Positions 1 to 11,307 of a DNA stretch of 64,000 bases are shown piece after piece (within the stretch, counting starts at the first letter, position 1; the number at the start of each line of letters is the position of its first letter). A model generated the notes under the pieces. It saw nothing but the letters and a program-made list of their open reading frames with translations. It made no database searches and had not been told where the DNA came from. Source of the stretch: Pleurodeles waltl (taxonomy: Eukaryota > Chordata > Amphibia > Caudata > Salamandridae); contig NC_090446.1 of assembly GCF_031143425.1 (NCBI RefSeq), positions 1,026,677,066-1,026,741,065 of the forward strand, in the 5' to 3' direction. The translations under genes and the position numbers were made by a program.

Positions 1-2542
1 CTGCGAAAGTATATTTACTCAGTTTGTTGAGTGCACCTTATGAAATACCTCATGATACATCCATCTGCTTTGGACTATGTAACTAATATTCACAGGAGCA
101 GGGCAATTCTGTGGGCATGTTAAAAGAAGATACAATGTATAATGATTCATTTCTGCTGGAGATAGATTATATGTCAATTGAAACAAAATACAGAGACCCA
201 AAACCATTACAAAGAAGGAACTGCTATAAAAGTGGGTGTAATATACACACACAATATAACAATGACACTTTCATTGGAGGGGCAACACAGGATTTTAAGA
301 CAATTTATGAACATTAAGTATGATGTTTCTCAATGATAGGATAAAGCAAAAGATGTGTTTGCAAAGCTTCTGGTGGGAAAACAAAGTGCTCAAAAGAAAA
401 TTCACTGGAGGAGAGGCAGTTAATTTAGCTACCGCAGTATGGTGCTTAAATGATCCCAACCATTTTCTTTCAGACGCATGCAAGCTGCAAGGTTTTGGAC
501 ATCCTACAAATGGTTGAGAAGGCATACAGTAAGGACTACACAAACACAATTGCTGTAAACTAAATGTAACATTACATGCAAGGGAGCTGTAGTAACTAGT
601 TGATGATACATACATTTAGATCAACCTGAGAAACATCAAATGAAAGAACTCAGTTCTAACAAAAGATGAGACACTGGGGATAAGAACATGCACATTAAAT
701 ACTAAGATCAGCAGAAGTGGAGCAGTATTCAAATGTGGCTGAATGGATAGCCATGTGTCCAATTAGGATGATGGCCGATGACAAGAATATATTTTGTTGG
801 AAAGGTTAAATGTCAATTCATTCACACACATTAAAACTTTGAATAATATTAGACAAATCAGTGATCCTCACTGTGGTGTCATCTACGTAATTGGAAAACA
901 TTAAATTGCTTTCAGTTTCCTCTGCACAGGTATAAAGCTAAAATGCTCTGATGATATGAAACAAGGGTTTAAGCCATGTTAAACAATACTCTTGGAAAGG
1001 CAGGCTATGGTAACATCAGTGTGCAGAATATTTTTGTAATGGAGGAATATAAATATCATATAATTTATTCCCTAGAATGTATTCACACTTGGCCAGTGGT
1101 GGAAATGCATTATCAAGGTAGTCGTGAAGGATGATCAGATTTAAGTGATCAATTCTTCAAATGTCGTAGTGAGGCTGAGTGAGCTTAACATTAGTACAAA
1201 TCTATAATCAATCCATGTTCATAAATTATCCATAAACAAAAAAACAACCTGTCTTGTTTTGTATAATAACTTGCATGCAGAGAAATAAAATAATTAATTT
1301 TTGCAACAGAAAATTTAACATGCCAAATATAGTTTGCCCCCATGCGTTGAAGGGAAAGTGTGGAAGTGGTCTGATAAAATAAGTATGAGCTTTAGAGGTG
1401 AAAATAAGGCCACCAATGCTGGAACAAGACCAGATGAAAATAAGACGCTTAGCTCTTTGTCCAGTGATTGAGCCACTAGTGTGGTAATCAAAAATATTTT
1501 GAAGAGCTGAAGAAGTTAAATATCTGCATGATATTGAGCATCATGGGTGGCAATGATTAGCTGCTCCTTTATAGGTCTGAGAGCCATCATAAGCATGAAG
1601 TTCATATTGGCTGCTTGTTAAGTCTGTTGGTGAGTAGGTGAAAACAGAGAGAGGCTCACAGAGGGCTGCTGCAGCATCTGCAGCAGGGAGGAGGTGAAAA
1701 ATATTGGCTGACAGTATAGTGTCCTTGGCACAATCCAGAATAGTGTCCTCAGTCCAAGATTGTGTCTGCAATTCAAGATAAAAGCCCCATTTTAACATGG
1801 TAGCTCCAATCCCCTCTGATCAAATCTACCTCAGCTGATATGAATTGCCGTGGCTTCTATCCTGTGGACACTCATGCAGGAAACAGGACTTCCCCATGCA
1901 CTTTATGTAGACTTTTAGATCTACACACCCTGCACTATACCCACAGATAAGAACTTTTTTTGTTTTCAAATATCAGAACTTGGTATCTGTTTTTTTATTT
2001 CGTTTGCTGTCACAAGAATACCACAGACCCTTTTGTCAGCTAAAAAGTATTTACTTTAGAGGCATTTCTGTCACATTGACTTTGCCATCCTCCAGGAGTG
2101 GGTTTTGTGCTGAGGAAATCCTAATAAAACTATTCTTCTCTTGACCTCTGATACTTTCACTTGCCATCTAAATTATCTTTATTGTTATATCCTCTTTGTC
2201 TGCTGGAATCTCTTGTCTGTCCCTAACCCCCTGCTCTTGGCGCCCTACTCCTGGCAGGCCTTGCTCCTCTCAACTTTACTAATTTTAGTGCAGCTGTGAG
2301 AGGTGCTGCATGTCATTTGAGGTGGTGGTGGTGCCCTTTATGTGGTGCTTGTTGCTGTCTGGTTTCCACCAGATTCGAAGCCCGGCACCGGAAACCGTAA
2401 TATTTGGTGAGCTGATGAATTTGAAGATTTCTTACATTTGTACAAGGGGCAGAGCATCTAAGTGCATAGATGTTCTGAAATTCCCAGTTGTTAATGCAAG
2501 CAAGAGAGTGCAAGTGCATAGGCATCATAGTTTATAGTTGAT
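1..2542. other. Non-coding flank or intron, nothing recognised
   Basis: This AT-rich stretch has only short, unsupported open frames, no exon with a credible acceptor and donor, and no tandem array. It lies upstream of the first recognisable WD-repeat exon and is probably intron of the same gene, because that exon starts in mid-protein. Old transposon debris cannot be excluded by eye. Confidence 0.5.
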
Positions 2543-2545
2543 AAT

Positions 2546-3160
2546 GGGGGGCATTCCGACCCCGGCGGTCAAGGACCGCCGGGGCCGGGGATGCGGGAGA
2601 ACTGCCAACAGGCTGGCGGTGCCCCACCGGGCATTCTGACCGCGGCGGTTCGGCCGCGGTCAGACAAGGAAAACCGGCGGTCTCCCGCCGGTTTTCCGCT
2701 GCCCTTGGAATCCCCAAGCTGCGCCGCCATGGGGGATTCTGACACCCCCTACCGCCATCCTGTTCCTGGCGGTTCGCCCGCCAGGAACAGGATGGCGGTA
2801 GGGGGTGCCGCGGGGCCCCTGGGGGCCCCTGCAGTGCCCATGCCAAGGGCATGGGCACTGCAGGGGCCCCCGTAAGAGGGCCCCACTGTGTATTTCAGTG
2901 TCTGCAATGCAGACACTGAAATACGCGACGGGTGCAAACTGCACCCGTCGCACATACCCACTCCGCCGGCTCCATTCGGAGCCGGCGTCCTCGTGGGGAG
3001 GGGTTTCCCGCTGGGCTGGCGGGCGGCCTCCTGGCGGTCGCCCGCCAGCCCAGCGGGAAAGCCTGAATGGCCTCCGCGGTCTTTCGACCGCGGAGCGGCC
3101 ATGTGGCGGTTCCCGCGGGGCGGGCGGCTACCGCCGCCCGCCCCAGTCGGAATCACGCCC
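2546..3160. mobile_element. Fold-back DNA transposon made of serial hairpins (PIF/Harbinger-like, non-autonomous)
   Basis: This GC-rich 615-bp block is sharply bounded in AT-rich DNA. Its ends are imperfect 15-bp inverted repeats (GGGGGGCATTCCGAC on the left, the complement of GGGCGTGATTCCGAC on the right), and AAT flanks both sides (2543-2545 and 3161-3163) as a 3-bp target duplication. The interior is a chain of about eleven separate hairpins. The perfect arms include 2743-2772/2778-2807 (30 bp), 2821-2844/2848-2871 (24 bp), 2890-2906/2908-2924 (17 bp), 2925-2935/2941-2951 (11 bp) and 3004-3023/3041-3060 (20 bp). No transposase is encoded. Three-base duplications and G-rich termini fit PIF/Harbinger-type MITEs; the superfamily is inferred. 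Open frames across it are by-products of its composition. Confidence 0.8.
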
Positions 3161-3163
3161 AAT

Positions 3164-4229
3164 ATGTCTTGTTGATGAGTTGCAGTTTTGAGTAGAAAAA
3201 GGAACAAAATGATCAAATAATTCCATAGAAATAGTTCTTAGAGGGGATGACCAACTCCTTTTTAGGAAAGACGTAAACCACGGCTTAGTAGCTCAGAAGC
3301 TCCTTAAAATGTGCCAGGGTAAGTTGTACGATAAGTGGAGTACTACTTGCATTTAGCTTGTTGTTTAAGGAGTATGATGTCTGCAGCAGGGGGTATAATC
3401 AATCAGACCTCAAGTTTATTTCAGTATTTAGGAGGTTTTTGAGGCACTAGGGCATCCAAAGAAGTGGTAAAACTGCTATGCACCTCATCCATTGAGTAAC
3501 ACATATCAATTGAGTGTGTTGAGGTAAAGGAACAATGAAATATTTTGACCAATGTATGATGTGGGCCTTATAGAAGGGTCTACCGCAAAGGTGAAGAAAA
3601 TGACAGAGTGAAAGGTTCAGGATATTTGATAATTTGCAGCATCATAAGTACATTTTCTCAGTTAACAAAGGTGCACTGTGTGGTCTTTAAGTGTTTGCAG
3701 CAGAGTATTAGTTGTTTCATGTTTAATAAGATAATATCTAGTGGCAAGATCTCTTAGTCCAAAGACTAAGTCGCAAAATAGGAACAGGTACTTGTGACGT
3801 ACTAATAAAACTTTAATGTCATCAGAGAATTGAGTGTGCAAAAGAGGCGTGTGGCCATGTGGCTTGTAGAACAAAGGCTCTAGGTAGGTGAGAGTCTACC
3901 TATGCAGAGAAAGGTTTAGGATAACTTTGTGGAACATTTCTGTGCAAATTATAGAACCTTTATTGCCACATAATGTGCCACTGCCTTTATCAGTGGGAAG
4001 ATCTGCAGGATAAATTTGAAACCATGATGATATTGGTTATGAAAATGTTATGTCTTAGCCATGATTCTGTCATGAACATGGAATTAATTGTATGACACAT
4101 ATGTCTGTGATTGACATAAAAAAATAATCATCCTTCGAAACAAATGATTTTCTGAGAATGTTGAGGTGGAGCGTTCTCCTTCAAGGATACCACAGCAACG
4201 TTCAACTCAATCCATCCCTTGTTTCACAG
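3164..4229. other. Non-coding intronic sequence
   Basis: No exon, RNA gene or clear repeat is seen. The sequence before position 4230 ends in a pyrimidine-rich tract and CACAG, the splice acceptor of the next exon. Confidence 0.5.
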
Positions 4230-4394
4230 GTGGTGACAGGGGCTGAGGATTCCACTATTGTTGTGTGGGACATAGAAACAGGTACAAAATACCTGCTTCT
4301 AGACAACGCTCATGGGAATGAAGAAATAACTTGTATGGCCTTTGATGATTCACAGCGCAAATTGATTACAGGAGCCAGGAATGGAACCACAAAG
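4230..4394 (+). CDS. Exon of a WDR49/WDR64-type WD-repeat protein (exon A)
   Basis: This 165-bp exon (55 codons, phase 0 at both ends) lies between a CACAG acceptor and a GTGAGC donor. It encodes most of one WD40 blade: it opens VVTGAEDS, then VVWDIETG (the WD dipeptide strand), an AHG turn, an EITCMAFD strand and LITGARNGTTK. WD40 blades build beta-propellers that act as protein-docking platforms. The AHGNEEITCMAFD style of blade is that of the WDR49/WDR64/EFCAB8 group of long WD proteins, which in vertebrates are mostly linked to cilia, testis and brain; this assignment is from memory of the family. The blade finishes in the next exon (TTK joined to VWNIQNG), which supports both splice sites. 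Which paralogue it is cannot be settled from three exons. Confidence 0.8.
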
Positions 4395-4725
4395 GTGAGC
4401 TTACTCTTGTGTTAGTTTATTATGTACATTACAAACACATGCATTGTGAGCTTTGTGTACTAAACAATTCTAAGTTCATATATGACCCACAAGTCTTATC
4501 AAGAGAACCATCTACTTCAAGCACAGTCTCTGATGTGGTTCTGACCTGTCTGTGGCTCAAATACCTGAGTGTTTCAGCATTCTGTCCATCTCATGGCTTT
4601 CAAGGGCAACACTGGGGTCCTGCCATTGGGTGGTCATGAATCATCCCCACTTGGAGTTTACCCCATTCCAGCTCCGTTAAATGAGGGGCACAGTTCTTTC
4701 ATTTGCTTTGCTGCTGTCACACTTA

Positions 4726-5149
4726 GGACCAGATGTATCATTAATTCCAATAGCGATTACAAAATTGCGATATTTTGTGAATCGCAATTAAGTAATCGCC
4801 ATTGGAATGTATGAAACTCCAGGAGTTTCCTATGGCAATTTGCAACAGCTCGCAAATTGACCTACCTCATTAATATTCATGAGGTAGGTCGCAATTTACA
4901 ACCCATTGCGAATGGATACAATCACATGGATGGTGGCCTGCTGGGCTCAGCAGACCACCATGTCTGTGATTGCTTTTAAACAAAGCAATCTTTTTTTTTT
5001 TTTAAATGCAGCCCGTATTCCTTAAATGAAAATGGGATGTGTTTAAAAAAGAAAAATTAAATGTTTTCTTTTCATTTTTTAGGAGTAGGCAGTGGGCGGT
5101 GGGCCCGTTGGGCCGTTTACGATCGCAAAAATGTTTTATAATCTAGCCC
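4726..5149. mobile_element. Fold-back DNA transposon, degenerate copy of the 50742-51408 family
   Basis: This 424-bp element lies in the intron between exons A and B. TTA flanks both sides (4723-4725 and 5150-5152). The left end GGACCAGATGTA and the right end, read inward as GGGCTAGATTATA, are decayed forms of the termini of the 50742 element. The interior again holds successive hairpins: a CCAATAGCGATTAC arm paired with GTAATCGCCATTGG; GAAACTCC/GGAGTTTC; a pair around 4856-4895 centred on ATTAATATTCAT; and TGGTGG/CCACCA near 4930-4960. A T-run starts near 4991. Both copies share the segment reading TGGTGGCCTGCTGG...CAGCAGACCACCATGTC. No protein is encoded. Confidence 0.72.
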
Positions 5150-5152
5150 TTA

Positions 5153-5772
5153 TTTCTCTAAGATGTTTGCATAGGCCAAACATCTCCTGTCAGATGATCT
5201 TTCTCAGAATTTAGATTGTAAATGTCTTGATGCCATGTCCTAAAAGGCATTCTGTCACACACCAGGAAATAGAGTAACAAGTAGGCATGACAGCTATCCC
5301 CATTAAACATCAAGATTTACAGCATAATATGAATGCTGCACTAGTACAGGTAACGTATAGACTACAAAATAGTATTGCATATCACTGTCAAGATAATTTA
5401 GGTTATTTTCTAAGGGATGAATCTAGAATTTATAAATGTAGAACATAACTGGAGAGCTACCAGAATATGGAGTTACTTTTCAAATGTTAATCTCCCAGGT
5501 TTTTCATAGAAGCACTCTGACAAGTGGTTCCTGTATGACTGTTGATTTCATATGAGGTTTAAAATCCAGTTGCATTATTGGACTCAATAAGGATCCATTG
5601 CAGTTCATAAATAAATACTGTATTTAATATCTGAGGAGAGGCAGCAGGAAGGGAGCAGGCTAAAAGGCTTTTAAATTCCTTATCTGATCTGCCATGAGTG
5701 GCTATGTATGGCTGTATGTATAACTTTATTATGATTTCTTTAAATGTGCATTGGATGCCTAATATATCACAG
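5153..5772. other. Intronic sequence before exon B
   Basis: No coding segment or repeat is recognised here. It ends with the ATATATCACAG acceptor of the next exon. Confidence 0.5.
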
Positions 5773-5922
5773 GTCTGGAACATTCAGAATGGGCACAACC
5801 TACACAGACTGGAAACAGTGGAAGAGGCAGAGATTACAGCCATTATACCTCTGCGAGATTCTACTCTTCTGACCACGGGATGGAGTCGACAAATGTTGAC
5901 CTATGATATTTCACAGACTGAG
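5773..5922 (+). CDS. Exon of a WDR49/WDR64-type WD-repeat protein (exon B)
   Basis: This 150-bp exon (50 codons, phase 0 at both ends) lies between a TATCACAG acceptor and a GTGAGT donor. It starts with VWNIQNGHNLH, the last strand of the blade begun in exon A. It continues with EEAEITAIIPL, TTGWSRQ and TYDISQTE, the first strands of the next blade. The segment in which a GWSRQ-type turn leads to a short acidic strand is characteristic of this WD subfamily. Splicing A-B-C keeps one open frame (GTTK/VWNIQ and SQTE/NLH). No stop, frameshift or unusual composition is present, so the exon looks functional. Confidence 0.8.
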
Positions 5923-7064
5923 GTGAGTGAATGAGAAGCAATAAAGCTAGGAGCGCATATACCACCTGTTTAAACTTGATCGTGTCCATAGCAGAAAGGC
6001 AATATTAATAAATAGTTTTTTCCAGACTATGAAATGTTGGACCCTTATAACGTATGGAAGAAATTTGGATAGTGTAGATTTTAGTGACCATGATACTGCT
6101 CTGCTAAAATATAAATCTGATGGAGCTTCAGAAAGTGGTGCAAAAATATGGCACCCAGATATGTTCCCTCACAGTTTAAGGGGTTCATTTAAAGTTCCGT
6201 CGACAACGCCCTTAATGGCAGGGACAGCTAAGGCTCTGTCCCTGCCATCCCATGATCCTGAAACGGCTTCCAAATCCATGGCAAGAAACTGCCTCAGAGC
6301 TGAAGGAGGGCGAACAGTAATGTCAGGTTCGACATCACAACACAAACGGTGGATCTCTGGCCTCATTTTTTTTGCCGAAGACAGCCTCCATTTATCTTTG
6401 GAAAAAATATAAAGCTAATATCCTTCTGCTGGCTGGGAGTTTTTTCCAGTGCATGGGGGGATAGTTTTTTAATGTTGTATGTTTCTCACCACGATGGCAG
6501 ACTTGATGGTCATGGGCAGGAAAGATACTGGAGGGAACGTCAAAGGTGGGGGCTACACTACATAGGCCCTTCAAATGGGATTTCCACCAGTGACTGGTCC
6601 ACACATACATTTTCCTGAGGGATGGAGCCAGTAGTGGCTCTGCCACCAGTAACATCACGTTCCTTGTTCTGAGTGAGACGGGGATCAAGAGGGAAGGAAG
6701 ATTGGACATCTTTCAAGTTTTTGGTGAGTATCCTTTTTCCGCCCTTCTATAAGTCAAGCTCTACCTTTGTGGTATCAAACATTGGTATAATAGTGAAAGA
6801 AACACAGGTTATGTAAAGAGCTAATACCCAGACACTATAGAAAAAAGAGATACACTCTATACAGACTGGTTGATGTCAAAGCACCATCATTCATGCAGGA
6901 GAGCATTAATGTGAATCTATAAAATTACAGCAAAAATCTTCAGTACAAAACAGGTTCATTCCTCATCCCTTGTGCCCACACCATACCATGATTTGCTGCA
7001 TGAGCTTGATACTTGTTTAAGTGGATTTCTTCTCTTATGTCCCTTAAATCATTGCACATTCAAG
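5923..7064. other. Intronic sequence with a 13-bp-arm hairpin
   Basis: This stretch has no exon. A hairpin at 6215-6248 (arms ATGGCAGGGACAG and CTGTCCCTGCCAT, 8-base loop) sits in a GC-richer block of about 500 bp (6160-6700). That block may be another decayed fold-back transposon, but I could not define its ends. Confidence 0.4.
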
Positions 7065-7200
7065 GATGTTGCTCCAGATGGAGTTTCCTTATTAAGTAAC
7101 TTGTCCTGTAACCTTTTAAATAAGTCTACAACCTCCATACAACATGAACTGGCTTCTAGATTACTACCTACTAAGGAAAGATCTTCATTTACAACAGTGT
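7065..7200 (+). repeat. Dispersed repeat, copy 1
   Basis: This segment resembles 9614-9750. Shared words in the same order include TTCCTTATTA/TTCCCTTATTA, AACTTGT, a CTTTTAAATAA run, TCTACAACC and ACATGAACTGGCT. Its class is not recognised; it could be the end of an LTR or another retroelement tail. Confidence 0.5.
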
Positions 7201-8411
7201 TTATGATTTGGAAGCAAACCTACCCATAAGGGAACTAATGAAACATTGGCACTAACCAGTGCAAATGTTGAGTGGAGTTGGCTGGAAGAAATACCTACTG
7301 TAAGAAATACGGTGGTAAGTCAACCAGTAGCAAGTGAAATGAGCCACTCTAATGGGCTGAGTGCAGATTAATTGTATACACTGTGATTAGCATTAAATTA
7401 CAAGATATAGATTAACGGTTGGTACAAGCATCTAGATGCCAAATGCTTATGTCTGAAGTGATCCACGAGTGCTGTGAAAGTGGTGGGAGATTTGGGATCA
7501 AGTTATGTGTTTGAGGCTGTTTGATCACTATCAAAGCTGAATTATAGAATATTTGACTGAAATTGAAGAAAACAGAATTTTAAGTAGCTGCAGGAGTTGT
7601 CTGTCCATGCAGCGAAGATCTATCAGGGTGCACACGATCATCCTTGTCGGTGACGGACTGTGCGGGGAGCCATGCAATTCCCGAAGCCTGCACCGGGGAC
7701 TTTATTTTTGAACAGCCATGCATGACAAAACGGGAGCTAGGCATTGGTACTGGGTGCTGATGGTGGGCCTGACTTCAGCAGAGAAGGTGTCCTAGGAACA
7801 GCTGTACAATGAGAGGAGAGCTGCGCTGATGACTGATGCCGGTTTGGCAGGAAGTCACTGGGACAGCTTAGGGTGACACCTGTTAGCTGATATTGAAAGT
7901 AAGATAGAACTACCTGGCCGATACACTTTGACTATGAACAGTTATGTAGGACTATTCCAAAAAGTACTCAATAAAGAAGGACACAGTGGAAGGTGGAGGA
8001 AAGGAAGAGTGGGCGACAGTGCGCAGCAGTGGTATATTCTGGAGCCATATTTGGAGGCGCAGAGAAGTGTGCGGTCCCCCAACAAAATGAACTGAATTTT
8101 GCATGTCCACCCACTGTTGTGGGCACTGTCAGCGTTCTGTATGGTTATATTTCTTGATTTGTGCAACAGCTGATCATCCAGTGGTAATGGACTGTTTTAA
8201 TTGGATCAAGAGTCAGTGTTCTATCAATGTTTGTTTGGCTGAGATGTCACTTACCATAGTGGAGGACTTTAAATTTGCTACTAGAGGTTATTTTTGAATG
8301 CGCTGCTGTATTTGCTGCCAGAAAATATGTTTTCATTTGCTTCATTTCGAGTGACGTTGTCAGGAAAATACTTTTACATATGTGTTCCTTGCAATACATT
8401 GTGTCAATTGA
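7201..8411. other. Non-coding intronic sequence
   Basis: No gene is recognised. A GC-richer patch at about 7600-7880 may be transposon debris, but no ends or coding sequence could be defined. Confidence 0.4.
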
Positions 8412-8815
8412 GTCCCTGGTTCTACAAGAGTATGCAGTAGAGTGTGAGTGGTTTAAGTCCTTGGTCCTGCAAGTGTAGGCTGAGGAGGTTGAGTGTTTTA
8501 GTTCCCTGGTTTTTCAAGAGTATGCTGTAAGGAGTGAGGCCTGGTCCTGTAGGAGTATGCAGTAGAAGGTGAGTGTTTTAGAAATCATCCCTGGTCCTGT
8601 AAAAGTATGCAGTAGAGGATGAGTGTTTTAGAAACTATCCCTGGTCCTGCAGGAGTACGCAGTAGAGGGTGTGTGCACAGAATGTTTCTCTGGTCCTGCA
8701 ACAATAGGCAATATAGGGTGAATGTGTAGTGCTGGTCCTGTTGAAGAGGATACAATGTTTCCCTGGTCCTGCAAGAGTAGGCAGAATAGGGTGAATGTGT
8801 AGTGCTAGTCCTATT
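8412..8815 (+). repeat. Minisatellite A, unit about 55-65 bp
   Basis: About seven diverged tandem copies of a unit are visible. Each carries the words CCCTGGTCCTG, CAAGAGTATGCAGTAGA and GGTGAGTGTTTTAG. Copies near 8540-8660 are the most alike; outer ones are degraded. Reading frames spanning the array translate repeats and are not considered genes. Confidence 0.8.
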
Positions 8816-9170
8816 TGCTAAATTCATAGGATGCCCTGTTTTTTATGTTGAAGGTGGGTTGGAAGAGACCCATTGAGAAAATCACAAGATGTCCTGTTGT
8901 TTGGGAACGAGTGTGGGTTGAAAGAGACCCAATGATAAATTCACAAAATGAACTGTTGTTCTGGGATTTGTGTGGGTTAATAAATTCACAAGATGCACTG
9001 TTGTTTTTGAATGAGTGCAGGTTGTTAAATTCATGAGGGTCACAGTTGCCATGAATCGGATGAGGGTTGAAAGATACCCATTGCGAATTTCTAGAATGAG
9101 AGTTGAAAAACACCTTTGCCTACTGCTATGGTGAGGGTTTAAAGACACCCATTGGGTTATGCACAATATA
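8816..9170 (+). repeat. Minisatellite B, unit about 60 bp
   Basis: A second, unrelated tandem array directly follows minisatellite A. Units carry AAATTCACAAGATG, CTGTTGTT, a GAATGAGTG-like word and GGGTTGAAAGAGACCCATTG. About six copies are visible, diverging toward the right end. Confidence 0.75.
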
Positions 9171-9613
9171 CCCACTGTTCCAGGTTGTATGAGAGTTTGA
9201 TAACCATTTTGATGTTTTGTGGTTCATTTAATTGTTTCTCTCTGGTTGAGTAATAGGCAGTGTGTTAAAGGTTCAGTGGGAACTGTATGTAGATGGGCAT
9301 TTGGTTTTGAATGGATATGGCGGATGCGACCACTGTGTGAATAATTTATGAGGTTGAATAATTTGTAGGACTTATTGAAGCTAGAGTCTCTTCTATCTTC
9401 TGATTGTAATTTATTATTTTCGGTTCCAGTTTGCATTTTTATACTTTTCTAAAGGAAGGAGATGTGTCGTAAATTTGGCATATTTGTGATGCATTCTGTG
9501 CAAACCTCGATTTATCTCTGCTCTGCTCAGCCAGTGTGTGATGTCATGGAATATTGGTGAGTGACTGGAGGTGTGGACAGTAAGGGAGAGTGGGCTGTGT
9601 AGGGAGGGTGCTG
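9171..9613. other. Non-coding intronic sequence
   Basis: Nothing recognisable is seen between the minisatellites and the next dispersed repeat. Confidence 0.4.
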
Positions 9614-9750
9614 CCTCCTGATGGGGTTCCCTTATTAGGCAACTTGTAACTTATATTGTAATCTTTTAAATAAATCTACAACCGCAATCCTACATGAACT
9701 GGCTATCTGACTTCTACAAGAAGGAATCTTATGAATGGAGATTTTCACAT
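9614..9750 (+). repeat. Dispersed repeat, copy 2
   Basis: This is a direct, diverged repeat of 7065-7200, with the same order of shared words (CTTATTA, AACTTGT, CTTTTAAATAAATCTACAACC, ACATGAACTGGCT). Family unknown. Confidence 0.5.
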
Positions 9751-11304
9751 TTACAAAACCATTTGCATCCACATAGCATTCTGCACTGATTGAGTGGGCA
9801 ACACAACCTGGTTATTAAACGGCAATCTCTGCAGGTAAGGATAAGGACTTATAAAGATCTCAAGGCAGCCAAGAAAAAATTATAGGGGACTAGTAGGTGG
9901 GATGGTACAATCTTGAAATCCATGTTGCCTTGAGTGGTCACATGCGTTTCAGATACCTCAGTCACCAAAAATAAATCTGCCTATTGGAAACAAAGTAAAA
10001 TAATGTGTTGGTACAACTTGCGAGTTGTTGGAGTCTGTCATGAATGATCTCAGTGTATTTACAAATGATAAGTTTTCGATGTCAGTAATTGCCTCAAATG
10101 GAATGTAATGCTTGATTTGAGCCGGTGGGGGTCACAGCACTTATTTTTGAGGATTGGCACTTATTTTTCCACACTGAGAGCAAAAGAGAGAGAAACACAC
10201 AAATGGGAAAGTCGGAGGAAGAGAAAGATCTAAAAACTTTCACAAAGGTAGCAAGAGTGAGCTTAAAGAGGTAGGGAGAGTCTGGTAGTGGATTAAGTAG
10301 ACATGAAATGGATTTACGACTACCAGCATTGGTGTTCAGCATTTAATTGCACCAGCCAGCAGCAGGCTTCTGAGCAGAGATTTGAGCTTCGGCATTCATT
10401 CCTTCACAAATTAAGCACAGATTGCTATGTATGGAATGACTTGATCTGTTCCTCAGGAGGACTGAAAGGCATGAAGGATCTTGGAACTGTTAGTTCACAC
10501 AAGATACTGCCCATTTAATAGATTAGAGGGTATGAAAATAAAATAAGTTTAGTGCAGTATGAAGGGGTGATTATTCAGTCACCTATCTGCAGTTATCAGC
10601 AGCTTAACAGAGTCCAGCAGTTCACAGACACATATTGCTTTGTTGACGCAGTTGGTCCTAGTATTAAATAAAGGCAAACCGCATAACCAAACAGTGGCTA
10701 AATATGTGGAATATCTGTCATCTAGAAGTACCATTAAGTTTAGTTCTGGTATCCCACTCAGGCAATTGTGTTTTTGCCTGAAAGTGTTCCACCAATAAAG
10801 TATGTAAGATTATGCTTCCAGTGCTCTGGAGGACCAAGTGGGGAATTTCCATTCACTGTTTGGACATAGTAGATTAAAAAAAAAGGTAGACCGTAGGGCT
10901 TTTTGTTCCTAGTGAAAACAGATGATATTCTCTTCTCTGCGAGATATGATGACAATACAGAAAGCAAATATCACCAAGAACTGAAAATTGCACCATAAAG
11001 TGGAGGGATTTTTGCAGTGAATACTGCATTAGACCAGGAGCCAAAGTCCTGTTCCATTTGGTGCATGTCCTCAGTCCTTCAATATGTTTGCTTGTCCCCC
11101 ATAAACGCACAAAAATAGTTATAGTATATCTCCTCAAAGAACGTGTAAATAATCTCAAATTACTCATGTGGCAATTCCTTGTTGATCACTTCTGTAATAA
11201 ATGAATGTATTTGGAAGTTCTTAAACAGTCAATTTCTGGTAACCCAAGCATTTACTTGATTTGATCTCAATGTCTGATCCGTAAACGTCAGTGAATTCAG
11301 AGAC
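9751..11304. other. Non-coding intronic sequence
   Basis: No exon or RNA gene is seen. The words TTGAGCCGGTGGGGGTCACAG and CACTTATTTTT twice near 10120-10170 look like transposon-derived sequence, but the family could not be named. Confidence 0.35.
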
Positions 11305-11307
11305 TTT

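Noticed and set aside
2532..3216. Overlapping open frames on both strands through 2.5-3.2 kb
   Set aside because: All lie in the palindromic GC-rich transposon. Similar peptides on both strands are a consequence of the inverted repeats.
8412..9170. Repeat array considered as CRISPR-like
   Set aside because: Units are contiguous diverged tandem copies without unique spacers, in vertebrate DNA.
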